DNA of 64,000 nt from Chryseobacterium sp. OV279 (GTDB taxonomy: Bacteria; Bacteroidota; Bacteroidia; Flavobacteriales; Weeksellaceae), in NCBI RefSeq assembly GCF_900128945.1, contig NZ_FQUD01000004.1, positions 248,001 to 312,000 of the forward strand, written 5' to 3'. Below are positions 54,257-62,653 of this stretch, piece by piece. Under the pieces are notes generated by a model, which was not told where the DNA came from, did no database searches, and saw nothing but the letters and a program-made list of their open reading frames with translations. The stretch's first letter is position 1; each line of letters starts with the position of its first letter. The position numbers and the translations under genes are program-made.

Positions 54257-55816
54257 ATGTCTACGATAGGAAAAATTATTAGGGTAAGTGTATTGCCTCC
54301 GCAAGGAGAAAGAGAAAACAATGTCATTTACCAAGTAGCTGCACCCGGTGCAGCTACTTATACAGACTATGCCATTGATGAAAACGGCGATATGAAAACG
54401 CATGCTACAGATTCTTCTGCCCAGGATCTTAAGGATAGCCTCGTTAAAATTTCTGATCCAGATCTGGTGTCAGAGGGATTTTCAAATCAGGCTCAATTCA
54501 ATAAAAATATGAATGAGAATCTGGATCAGAAACTTAATGTTCCACTAATTGACGGAAACACCCAGAACTTTACAAAAGTGATAGGCCTGGATGGAAACGG
54601 GAACACGGCAAAACTGCCTGCAGGGGATTTGGGAAAAAATGTTGCAAACTCCTCTCTAACTACCGTGTCCGGCGCAGGATTGACATTAGGAGCCAACTGG
54701 ACACTTAATACTTCTGGACTTTACTATTCCATTAGCGGTTTAGGTGATGTATCAAGTGATGCAACTTTTAATATGTTATTGTCTCAGAATGCATCCGGCA
54801 GAATGGGAAAATCAAACGGAAAGGGAGCATTTATGAATCTTCCGAACCAGTTGACTGAAACCGAGAAAACATCATGGAGGACCCTCATGAATGGCGGTTG
54901 GACTACCGTAACAATGAGTGTAGCAATTATTAACCCGGTTATCATTAAAAAGAAAAATAATATAAGCTACATTTCATTGAAAGGAGCCAATCTCAATCTC
55001 AATCCTACCAATTTTCAGGTTGACATTGTAGATCTTAACGGGAATGTTGTTTTAAATATTCCTTCCTCACAGGTACAGCTCTATACCTCGGGACTGGATT
55101 TGGTATTTTGGGCTAATTTATTTTCATTGTCTCTTGGAACGTATAAAGTAAAACTAAGAAACGGAGTGGCAGAATATACAACGCCTGTAAACTTTCAGTT
55201 GGTTGATACTGTAACGACAATAGATCCTTCAACTTTAACCTGGAATACAAAGGTGTATAATGATGTAGTAACTTCAAAAATGTATGCCACCGGAAATACA
55301 GTGTATTACGGATTAGATGCAAACGTTAAATCAAATGCGGATGAATCTTCGTACTTGTTTAAGGCGAAAACACAAACTCCGATATTTCCGGCAAATTCTG
55401 ATTTTTATTTTGAATTCGAGATTCCTATGTATTGGGTAAACGGTAATATCAATACCAATACTTTCGGGCTGTCGGCCGTACCTAATCATAATGACTTAAA
55501 CAATGATTGTGTTGGTGGAGCAGATATTGGAATCAGGCTGGACTATATGAGATGGACGAATTATAATGGACCAGCATTGACGCCTCTTGAATATAATCAA
55601 ACTGCTGTGATGACCTTTATAAAGAGAGGAAATGTACTCACGCGTATATTCCAGACGCGACTTGGGGGAGGGACAGCTCCTACAACTTATATAGACAATG
55701 TTACAATACCTAATGGAACAGCATTCTACATCGCTGCAATTTTTCAGAATTCAGCATATGCTTCCGCTGTCCCAAAGTATATCAGCATGAGAATTAAAGA
55801 GATATACACTTTTTAA
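54257..55816 (+). CDS. Phage tail-fibre-like protein
   Basis: 519 residues without signal peptide. The N-terminal third resembles tail-fibre attachment regions (PDLVSEGFSNQAQFNKNMNE, then KVIGLDGNGNTAKLPAGDLG and LTLGANWTLNTSGLYYSISG), and the rest is a beta-rich, aromatic receptor-binding-like region. It is encoded 35 bp after the 1221-residue gene. I infer a target-binding part of a contractile or tail-derived structure; no baseplate or sheath gene is visible here. Confidence 0.55.
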   Translation: MSTIGKIIRVSVLPPQGERENNVIYQVAAPGAATYTDYAIDENGDMKTHATDSSAQDLKDSLVKISDPDLVSEGFSNQAQFNKNMNENLDQKLNVPLIDGNTQNFTKVIGLDGNGNTAKLPAGDLGKNVANSSLTTVSGAGLTLGANWTLNTSGLYYSISGLGDVSSDATFNMLLSQNASGRMGKSNGKGAFMNLPNQLTETEKTSWRTLMNGGWTTVTMSVAIINPVIIKKKNNISYISLKGANLNLNPTNFQVDIVDLNGNVVLNIPSSQVQLYTSGLDLVFWANLFSLSLGTYKVKLRNGVAEYTTPVNFQLVDTVTTIDPSTLTWNTKVYNDVVTSKMYATGNTVYYGLDANVKSNADESSYLFKAKTQTPIFPANSDFYFEFEIPMYWVNGNINTNTFGLSAVPNHNDLNNDCVGGADIGIRLDYMRWTNYNGPALTPLEYNQTAVMTFIKRGNVLTRIFQTRLGGGTAPTTYIDNVTIPNGTAFYIAAIFQNSAYASAVPKYISMRIKEIYTF

Positions 55817-55828
55817 AATCTAAAATTA

Positions 55829-55909
55829 TGAATGAACATTTAATAATACCGGAAAACATTAAGGAAATGCTTAACAGCATTGAAAACCCACAAAGAACAG
55901 CTGGATAAG
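55829..55909 (+). CDS. Possible 26-residue peptide
   Basis: ATG at 55829, stop at 55909, peptide MNEHLIIPENIKEMLNSIEN with a short tail. It follows the tail-fibre-like gene by 12 bp and precedes a terminator. It could be a small real protein or the remnant of a longer gene. Confidence 0.3.
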
Positions 55910-55933
55910 CTTTCCTAGGAAATATGAATTGAT

Positions 55934-55959
55934 GGCAGGGCGTAATGCTCTGCCTTTTT
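55934..55959 (+). terminator. Terminator before the toxin gene
   Basis: GGCAGGGC pairs with GCTCTGCC across GTAAT (one G-T pair), followed by five T. It separates the tail-fibre-like gene from the toxin gene. Confidence 0.8.
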
Positions 55960-55979
55960 AAACACTTAAAAATCACAAA

Positions 55980-58208
55980 ATGAGTTTAGAAATATTAAAT
56001 AATCCTTTAGCTGGAAATTCTTTGAATTCCTTTTTAAAGGGCGAGTCTGCAAAATTCCCCGGTTCTACTTTTCCAGTTTTGACCTCTCCTCCAGAGCTTA
56101 AACAGCTCACAGCAAAACAGATCGCCAATACCTATTACAGTGGCAAACCCGTAATGGAGGGCAATGGTTTTCAGATTTATTCAGATGAACCGGTGTTCGG
56201 AGGAAATATCGAAGAAGTAGTGGTGTATAAAAGCAGGTTTAGTCAAATGATCGGAGGAATTGATGTTGTTCTTTTTGCAAGTAAAAACGGTGCATTCCTT
56301 CTTCAGCGCTATATGGAAGCTTTGCCCGGCAGTAAACAGCTGATTCTTTTCCTGGAAATCAATGACGAATATAATTACAGTACAGTAATGCGCGTTGTGG
56401 CCGGAGCGGATCTTGCAAAAAATAAAGAGTTACCATTCAATGATATACTGACTTTTACAAGGAAGCATGAAGTGGCCGTTTCTCCAAAAGCACTTGAAGA
56501 CCTGATTAAAAATGGTATTTATAGAAATAAAGTAGGTTTTGTCAGCTGGCTTTTGGGTTTAAAAGATGCCAGTGTAGGGCAAATCTTCAGCTTTTTTAAA
56601 CAGGAAATCCTAGAGGGAGCTGCTCATTTTTTTATTGAGGGTATCGCAGATAACGTCGCTAAGTTAAGAATTTCAGAAAACGGCTGGAATCCGGATGCTA
56701 AAGAAGGGGAATACGATCCTGCATTTATCCCTGATGCACTTTATGAAGAGCTTAAAAAATTTTATGAACATACAACTCCCGGCAATCCATATGAAAAACT
56801 GGAAGGACAGAAGAAAATAAATTCCAAGATCATTAAATCCTTATTTGAAAGGATAAACGGAGTTAAAGCAGATTTTAATAATCTCTTGAGCAATGGGGAA
56901 AGCTTCTTTCCTGCTTTTATCTTTAAGAAAATAAAACAGTCTTTGGATTTATTTTTCAAGCAGATCGATAAGATAGAAGAATTTCTTATTGATCCGCTTA
57001 TGGGAATGCAACATGTCATCCACAGAAGTTATCAGTCGGTCAATGCTTTTCTTTGCGGAATTTATAACAGTCTCATTGATATTATTGCCGGAATTTTTTC
57101 AATTATAGGTTTTATCTTCAAAGCAGTGGCTGCCATGGATAAAGTGAATGATCGCAAAGTTGAATATGGTGAAATGTTTCTTGAACTGATGGAAGATCTG
57201 ATGGAAGGAATCATGAAATTTGATTATGTAGACTTTTTTAAGCAGTGCATTACATTTCAGATAAGAACTATTATCCGCCTTGTAATGTGGATTGATGAAA
57301 AAGTACCTCAGTTTACTTTAGAGAAAGCGGCTTATTATTACGGCTATATCATTGGGATCATTATAGACATTATCGTAGAAACTCTTCTTACCGGTGGAGC
57401 AGCAGCTGTGGCTAAGTTGGCTAAAACAGTGGAAAGCTTTATCTTAAACCCATTGGAGAAGATTTCCAAAGCGATTACACAGGCTGGAAATTTTCTGACA
57501 AGGATTATGGAGTTTATTGGCATGCTCCTTCGCGAATTTAAAAAAGGAACAAAAGAAATTTTCTCTAAATTAGGGAAAGTTTTAGATGAGGTTTTTGGTT
57601 TTGGAGATGAAGTGGCGGATCATGCTTTGACACCTTCGGAAAGGAGGGTGAAGGAGAAGAATGGGAGAAGGCAGGAAAGGTTAGTAAGGAAAAAAAATAA
57701 AGGTTATCTTCCTGGTGATGAAGAAGAAGTTTTCAGGAAGGCTCAAAAAGGTTCTGGTGGGGGGCAAAGGTATCGAAGAAGTACGTTAAGGCAAATAGCA
57801 AAAGAAATCGAAAAAAGATATTCTGATATTGGATTAAAAGTTGAAGTTGTTACTAAAAACAGTCATCCAGAAAGGTATAGAAGATGGACCAACTATCCAA
57901 ACGATATTTTAGCAAGTTGTAGAACACATGAAATTCCACCTATAATGTTTCTCAGAGCTGATGCAACAGAACTTACAATACAGCATGAAATGTGGCATAT
58001 TGATGATTTTAAAAAATTTGGTTTTGAAGAATATCATAATATACCTAATTGGAAATTGGAAGAATTGGTTTGGCAAAGAGTTTGGAAACAAAAGCACCGT
58101 TGGACAAAACAGGAACTAATTGACTCATATAAGTATTACAGAGATGAATGCTTAAGACAAGGAGCAGAACCAAAAATAATAGATGAATTAGAAAAATTAT
58201 TAAAATAG
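55980..58208 (+). CDS. Polymorphic toxin with C-terminal zincin-like domain
   Basis: 742 residues, no signal peptide. The first about 560 residues are helical with long hydrophobic segments (YYYGYIIGIIIDIIVETLLTGG) typical of toxin translocation regions. After a basic linker (GRRQERLVRKKNKGYLPGDE, about 561-581) comes a C-terminal domain with HEMWH (669-673) in TIQHEMWHIDDF, the zinc site of Tox-MPTase-like toxins. The small gene 6 bp downstream is the probable immunity gene. The AT content rises after the linker, as in swapped toxin modules. Confidence 0.8.
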   Translation: MSLEILNNPLAGNSLNSFLKGESAKFPGSTFPVLTSPPELKQLTAKQIANTYYSGKPVMEGNGFQIYSDEPVFGGNIEEVVVYKSRFSQMIGGIDVVLFASKNGAFLLQRYMEALPGSKQLILFLEINDEYNYSTVMRVVAGADLAKNKELPFNDILTFTRKHEVAVSPKALEDLIKNGIYRNKVGFVSWLLGLKDASVGQIFSFFKQEILEGAAHFFIEGIADNVAKLRISENGWNPDAKEGEYDPAFIPDALYEELKKFYEHTTPGNPYEKLEGQKKINSKIIKSLFERINGVKADFNNLLSNGESFFPAFIFKKIKQSLDLFFKQIDKIEEFLIDPLMGMQHVIHRSYQSVNAFLCGIYNSLIDIIAGIFSIIGFIFKAVAAMDKVNDRKVEYGEMFLELMEDLMEGIMKFDYVDFFKQCITFQIRTIIRLVMWIDEKVPQFTLEKAAYYYGYIIGIIIDIIVETLLTGGAAAVAKLAKTVESFILNPLEKISKAITQAGNFLTRIMEFIGMLLREFKKGTKEIFSKLGKVLDEVFGFGDEVADHALTPSERRVKEKNGRRQERLVRKKNKGYLPGDEEEVFRKAQKGSGGGQRYRRSTLRQIAKEIEKRYSDIGLKVEVVTKNSHPERYRRWTNYPNDILASCRTHEIPPIMFLRADATELTIQHEMWHIDDFKKFGFEEYHNIPNWKLEELVWQRVWKQKHRWTKQELIDSYKYYRDECLRQGAEPKIIDELEKLLK

Positions 58209-58214
58209 AAAACT

Positions 58215-58523
58215 ATGAATTTAACAGAAGAAGACGCATTAGCTATAGGGTTAAAAGTAATGTCTGATATAAATTTTAATTATGACAACAATGCTAAGAT
58301 TGATGTTAAGTATTTAGAAAGAGGAAAATATCATGATTTTAATTGTTGGTTGTTAAGTTTTCCATATGGTTTTGAAGACTTTGATCGACATATTTATGGA
58401 AATTTAATGATTGATGCTGATACTGGAATAGTGAAAAATGATATATCCATACGTAATGGTTCTATTGTAATAGAGTATAATGAAGATAAAGATAAATATT
58501 TTATTATAGAAAAAAGACCATAG
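58215..58523 (+). CDS. Probable immunity protein of the zincin-type toxin
   Basis: 102 residues, acidic, no signal peptide, encoded 6 bp after the toxin gene. It has an alpha/beta layout (MNLTEEDALAIGLKVM, then IYGNLMIDADTGIVKND). Immunity proteins of Bacteroidetes toxins are commonly of this size and place. No motif proves binding. The coding sequence is clearly more AT-rich than the toxin N-terminal part. Confidence 0.68.
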   Translation: MNLTEEDALAIGLKVMSDINFNYDNNAKIDVKYLERGKYHDFNCWLLSFPYGFEDFDRHIYGNLMIDADTGIVKNDISIRNGSIVIEYNEDKDKYFIIEKRP

Positions 58524-58642
58524 GCAGCAATAATTTTTATTGATAGATAAGCTAAAAAGCGATGCATATATTATTGGATTTAAAGAAAGATATATTTACG
58601 AAATATCTATTCTCTAGTAATTAAAAATGATATTTACTTTCA

Positions 58643-58676
58643 AAACCAGCGTGCAAACCACGCTGGTTTCTCATTT
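58643..58676 (+). terminator. Terminator of the toxin-immunity pair
   Basis: AAACCAGCGTG pairs with CACGCTGGTTT (11 bp, 5-nt loop) followed by CTCATTTTT. The 312 bp from 58524 to 58835 hold no gene besides this hairpin; the rest is AT-rich. Confidence 0.82.
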
Positions 58677-58835
58677 TTAAAAAATAAAAAAATAAAAATT
58701 TATCGCCTTAAAATCAGTGGGTTACCGTGTTGTTTCATTCTTTTTTTCAAAACCTCATGCAAGATTTTCTCAAAAAGGGATTTTATAGATGAGTACTCAA
58801 TACAATTAATGTTTAATGTTAAAAAAAATAATGAA

Positions 58836-59420
58836 ATGAAGAATTTAATAGTACTTAAGGTGATTACTACCGTTTTGGTGATCTCAATTATCTTCTCCCT
58901 GTTCTCATGCATGAATGAGGACAGGATAGAAGTACCACCGGTAAAGCTTGAAAATGTCTATGGGGATTATAAAGGAAGACTGATTACCGTGCAGGGAGAG
59001 AGCAGAGGAGAGAAAGTAGTAGATTTTAAAATAAAGAAAGATACCCTTACATTTCCGGAGTTTCCCATCAAAGAAATTGTGAAAGCCGTGGTGAAAGATC
59101 CCATAAAAACAGAGACCGCATTGGCTGCTATGGGAAAAGTGAAATACAAGCTAAATTACACCTCTGTATTAAATGCTGAGAAAAACTGGGTGGAACTCAC
59201 TTTTGTTCCAAAGGAGCTGGAACTTCAGATTCCGGTGGACGGGGTCAATAAAAAGGCAGTCGTTACCCTGGTGACCAAGCAGAAAGGATATTTCATAGGA
59301 CTGGATTATACGCTGAGATTTGTTTTGGCAGCAGAAAAGATTACGGTAGACGGAACAACGGTTGTGAGCCCTTTTGAAGCAATTTACTACAACTTTCCAT
59401 ACTGTATTAGGATTAATTAA
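58836..59420 (+). CDS. DUF4840-like lipoprotein
   Basis: 194 residues from the Met at 58836, which gives a normal lipoprotein signal (ISIIFSLFSCMNE); the listed upstream ATG at 58809 adds nine polar residues. The mature domain has the Bacteroidetes DUF4840 look (VYGDYKGRLITVQG ... FEAIYYNFPYCIRI). Probably a periplasmic lipid-anchored protein of unknown role. Confidence 0.78.
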   Translation: MKNLIVLKVITTVLVISIIFSLFSCMNEDRIEVPPVKLENVYGDYKGRLITVQGESRGEKVVDFKIKKDTLTFPEFPIKEIVKAVVKDPIKTETALAAMGKVKYKLNYTSVLNAEKNWVELTFVPKELELQIPVDGVNKKAVVTLVTKQKGYFIGLDYTLRFVLAAEKITVDGTTVVSPFEAIYYNFPYCIRIN

Positions 59421-59444
59421 TAGACAGATCATATGAAAAATAGA

Positions 59445-59474
59445 TTGTGTTTTGCCGGATGCAGTCTATTTTTG
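59445..59474 (+). promoter_or_regulatory. Promoter of the sigma factor gene
   Basis: TTG (59445-59447), 19 bp, then TATTTTTG (59467-59474): a good -33/-7 pair. The predicted leader is about 36 nt. Confidence 0.7.
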
Positions 59475-59516
59475 CTTAAAATTTTAACCGGCCGCTAAAC
59501 CGGACCTTACCCATAC

Positions 59517-60083
59517 ATGGAAGAAAACAAAGAGCAGATTTTGATAAGACGCCTTCTCACGAAGGAAGAAGCTGCCTGGAAAGAACTTTTCGGAACCTAT
59601 TCCGGAAATCTTGCCGGGGTCTGCGCTCGTTATGTTCCGGGAAAAGATGATGTTCATGATGTTCTTCAGAACAGTTTTATCAAAATGTTCAGGTCTATTG
59701 AAACATTCGAATACAGAGGAAGCGGTTCCCTGAAAGCATGGATGATGCGGATCACGGTCAATGAATCTTTGAAACATATAAAGCAACATTCCGGCATGAC
59801 CACAGAAACAGATCTGGCTGAATTTCCTGATATCCCCAATGAGGAAGAACCTGATCTGGAGGAAATTCCGCAGGCTGCCATTATGAAAATGATACGGTCG
59901 CTCCCGGATGGCTACAGAACGGTTTTTAACCTGTTTGTATTTGAGAAGAAAAGCCACAAGGAGATTGCAGGGCTTTTAGGTATAGCAGAAAACTCCTCCG
60001 CCTCCCAGTTTCACCGGGCTAAAGGACTGCTTGTCCAGAAAATTAAAGAGTATAAAATGTCAAAAAAAGCACAATATGAATAA
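59517..60083 (+). CDS. ECF-type RNA polymerase sigma factor
   Basis: 188 residues with sigma-70 region 2 (DDVHDVLQNSFIKMFRSIETFEYRG) and region 4 (SLPDGYRTVFNLFVFEKKSHKEIAGLLGIAENSSASQFHRAK). It overlaps the next gene by 8 bp, so both are co-translated; the partner likely holds the sigma factor at the membrane. Confidence 0.93.
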   Translation: MEENKEQILIRRLLTKEEAAWKELFGTYSGNLAGVCARYVPGKDDVHDVLQNSFIKMFRSIETFEYRGSGSLKAWMMRITVNESLKHIKQHSGMTTETDLAEFPDIPNEEEPDLEEIPQAAIMKMIRSLPDGYRTVFNLFVFEKKSHKEIAGLLGIAENSSASQFHRAKGLLVQKIKEYKMSKKAQYE

Positions 60084-61470
60084 TCAGTGGCTAAATGACC
60101 TTCACAGGAAAATGGAAGACCACGAAGAGGATATTCCGGATGGGCTGTGGGAAGATATAAAAGATGAGCTTTTTTCTGAAGAGGAAGAAAACGGAATGGC
60201 CGGAGCCATGATGCTTGGAGCTGATGATGAAAAAGAAAACATAAATCCTTCTGTTACAAGCAGAAAATCCCTATGGTACCGTGTCGGAGGAATTGCTGCT
60301 GCTATTGCCATGTTATTCTTTACCGGAAAATTATTACTGGATATGAATGCAGAGAAGAGCGGTCCTCAGATTACAAAAAGAGCTGAAAATGTTGATGACA
60401 GTACATTAACCGGAAAAAAGACCACAGATCCTGTAACTGCAGATACCAATGACAAGACAAAAACGAGTGAAGTTGAAAAATACGGTCATGTAGGAAATAT
60501 ATTGACCGATAAGGCAAGCTTTAAAGAAATTTTAAAAAATGTATTGGGGCAGAGACTTGATTACGATAAAGTGATCTCAGGATCTCATGAAAAGGAAAAA
60601 GGAGTTGAACTCTTAACGAAAGAAACCCAACCCACAAATATTTTTCCTTCAACTAATGAGAATCCGGTATTAAAAGACAAAAAAGAAGTTGAGGAAATTT
60701 TCAACAAAACTGAAAATGAACTTCATGAAAAGATGGCTGCTACTGAGAAACCTAAACCTTCAGGGCGCCAATCCAAAAATTGGATGCTAAGCATGCTTAC
60801 AGGAAATGTTTCCTCCAACTCATCCGATCAGAAGTTTCCGGGGTACGCTTCCATCAGCGGAAGTCCCATGACTTTCAGTGATGTATTTATGTCAGGTACA
60901 GAAGCCGATCCGCTTACGGAAGTTCTGCTGGCCAACCAAAGTAAAGAAGTGGAAGCGAGAATCAGGCATAAAATTCCTGTGACATTTGGATTGTCCATGT
61001 ATTATAATATCGGAAAAAGATGGGGAATAGGAACCGGAGTCAGTTATACGAAACTTACCTCGGAACTGCATTCCGGAAGCAACTCCAATTATATAAAAGG
61101 CGAACAGAGCATTCATTATATCGGTATTCCGGTTCAGGTCAATTATAATGTGATTCAGAAAGGAAGATTTACAGGATACGTAACCGGCGGAGTGCTTGCT
61201 GAAAAAGCAGTGGCAGGAAAACTTAGGACAAAATATATAGTCAATGATGAGGTGACGGAAACTCAGGACGAGCGTCTGGATGTGAAACCGGTACAGTTTT
61301 CTGTGAGTTCCGCGGTAGGTCTTCAGGTGAAAATTATAGATAAAATCGGAATCTATGCTGAGCCGGGAATAGGGTATCATTTCAAAAATGACAGCCAGCT
61401 TAATACCATTTACAAAGAAAAACCATTAAACTTTAATATGAAGTTCGGAATCAGACTGTTACTGGACTGA
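60076..61470 (+). CDS. Membrane-anchored sigma partner with outer-membrane barrel domain
   Basis: 464 residues from Met at 60076 (MNNQWLNDLHRKM). The N-terminus (1-60) is acidic and cytosolic-like, a single helix follows at about 70-90 (GGIAAAIAMLFFTGKLLL), then a long linker and a C-terminal outer-membrane beta-barrel-like domain (GLSMYYNIGKRWGIGTGVSY ... PGIGYHF). One chain with an inner-membrane helix and an outer-membrane barrel would have to span or be cleaved. It is tightly coupled to the sigma gene. Confidence 0.75.
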   Translation: MNNQWLNDLHRKMEDHEEDIPDGLWEDIKDELFSEEEENGMAGAMMLGADDEKENINPSVTSRKSLWYRVGGIAAAIAMLFFTGKLLLDMNAEKSGPQITKRAENVDDSTLTGKKTTDPVTADTNDKTKTSEVEKYGHVGNILTDKASFKEILKNVLGQRLDYDKVISGSHEKEKGVELLTKETQPTNIFPSTNENPVLKDKKEVEEIFNKTENELHEKMAATEKPKPSGRQSKNWMLSMLTGNVSSNSSDQKFPGYASISGSPMTFSDVFMSGTEADPLTEVLLANQSKEVEARIRHKIPVTFGLSMYYNIGKRWGIGTGVSYTKLTSELHSGSNSNYIKGEQSIHYIGIPVQVNYNVIQKGRFTGYVTGGVLAEKAVAGKLRTKYIVNDEVTETQDERLDVKPVQFSVSSAVGLQVKIIDKIGIYAEPGIGYHFKNDSQLNTIYKEKPLNFNMKFGIRLLLD

Positions 61471-61512
61471 TTTCACTAAAAAAGCTAAACCAAACCATTA
61501 AAATATTTAAAT

Positions 61513-62475
61513 ATGAAAACCAAACTGATTTTTTTGGCTGTACTATTCATGGCCCTAATGAATATGAAAGCACAGTGTAATCCTACCATTACCAGTCCCA
61601 GACTGGGCGTAAAATTTCCGGATAAGATCGTGTTCTGTAATACCGAAACAGAGACACTTTCTACCCAAACATTTGGAAGTTATCAATGGTACAAACAGCA
61701 GTGGACATGGCAGATGCCCAACAACAATCCCTGGACGGCAATTCCGGGAGCCACTTCACAAACATTGACCATCAATGGGAATGATGACCAGCTGTATTAT
61801 TTTAAAGTACAGGTTACAGAAGGCGACTGTTCCGCAGAAAGTCCGGCGGTGATGGCAGATGGATTTGCTTATGCTCTTCCCGCGATGCTCAGCACTTTTA
61901 CCCCCGGAACTTTTCAGGATTTGGGAGATGGAGAATATAATATTTGTGCCGGAGCATCAGTGAGATTTGATGATGTATTTCCTGATCTCTACGGAAACCA
62001 CGTGTGGTACAGATGTATTCCGAACAGCCCGCCGCCTTCGCCGGGAGATCCTTGTGTCATCAATGGAGTAACCGGAGATTCATATACAGCAACAGATTCC
62101 GGAGTATTTGGATTCTATGCCTGTACCGAGTATTGTCCGGATCAGTGTGAATTTTTAGGCACAGGAAATTTTATAAAGCTGAATTTCGGAAACTTTGAAC
62201 AGTGCACGCTGGCAACAGGCGAAACAAAGCGCAAAGAAAATACGCTTAAAATATATCCGAATCCTACGGCGCAGTTCCTGTACATCGGAAAAGATTCCGA
62301 TAAGAAATATAAAGAAGTCACCATCATGGATATGTCCGGAAAAGTAGCACTGCAGAAAAACAGTCATCACTATAGCGAACCGATAGATGTAAGCCGTCTG
62401 GTTCCCGGAAATTATATGATTCTTTCTAAAGATACGGAAGGAAATACCTACAAGAATAAGTTCATAAAAAAGTAA
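61513..62475 (+). CDS. Secreted protein with T9SS sorting tail
   Basis: 320 residues: signal peptide (VLFMALMNMKAQ), Ig/PKD-like beta domains, and a type A T9SS C-terminal domain (LKIYPNPTAQFLYI ... GNYMILSKDTEGNTYKNKFIKK). It is likely exported by type IX secretion to the cell surface. It follows the sigma/partner genes and may be one of their targets. Function unknown. Confidence 0.9.
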   Translation: MKTKLIFLAVLFMALMNMKAQCNPTITSPRLGVKFPDKIVFCNTETETLSTQTFGSYQWYKQQWTWQMPNNNPWTAIPGATSQTLTINGNDDQLYYFKVQVTEGDCSAESPAVMADGFAYALPAMLSTFTPGTFQDLGDGEYNICAGASVRFDDVFPDLYGNHVWYRCIPNSPPPSPGDPCVINGVTGDSYTATDSGVFGFYACTEYCPDQCEFLGTGNFIKLNFGNFEQCTLATGETKRKENTLKIYPNPTAQFLYIGKDSDKKYKEVTIMDMSGKVALQKNSHHYSEPIDVSRLVPGNYMILSKDTEGNTYKNKFIKK

Positions 62476-62514
62476 TAGAACACATCCTGAGTTAGTTTTT
62501 TTTAATCGCTGATG

Positions 62515-62553
62515 AGCCGGTATAGAGACAGTCTGTACCGGTTTGTCTTTTTG
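62515..62553 (+). terminator. Terminator after the T9SS cargo gene
   Basis: CCGGTA pairs with TACCGG, with further AGA/TCT pairing inside, followed by TTTGTCTTTTT. Confidence 0.75.
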
Positions 62554-62653
62554 TTGAAATTTTTTATAAAATGGATGAAGAAGCTTAAATCTGTCAATTT
62601 TAAAGACCAAATTTTGAAAAATTATATTCTCTAATTTTACCAAAAACACAATC

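Noticed and set aside
50556..55816. Calling the region a prophage
   Set aside because: Only a tail-fibre-like protein was found; no capsid, terminase, integrase or lysis gene is present.
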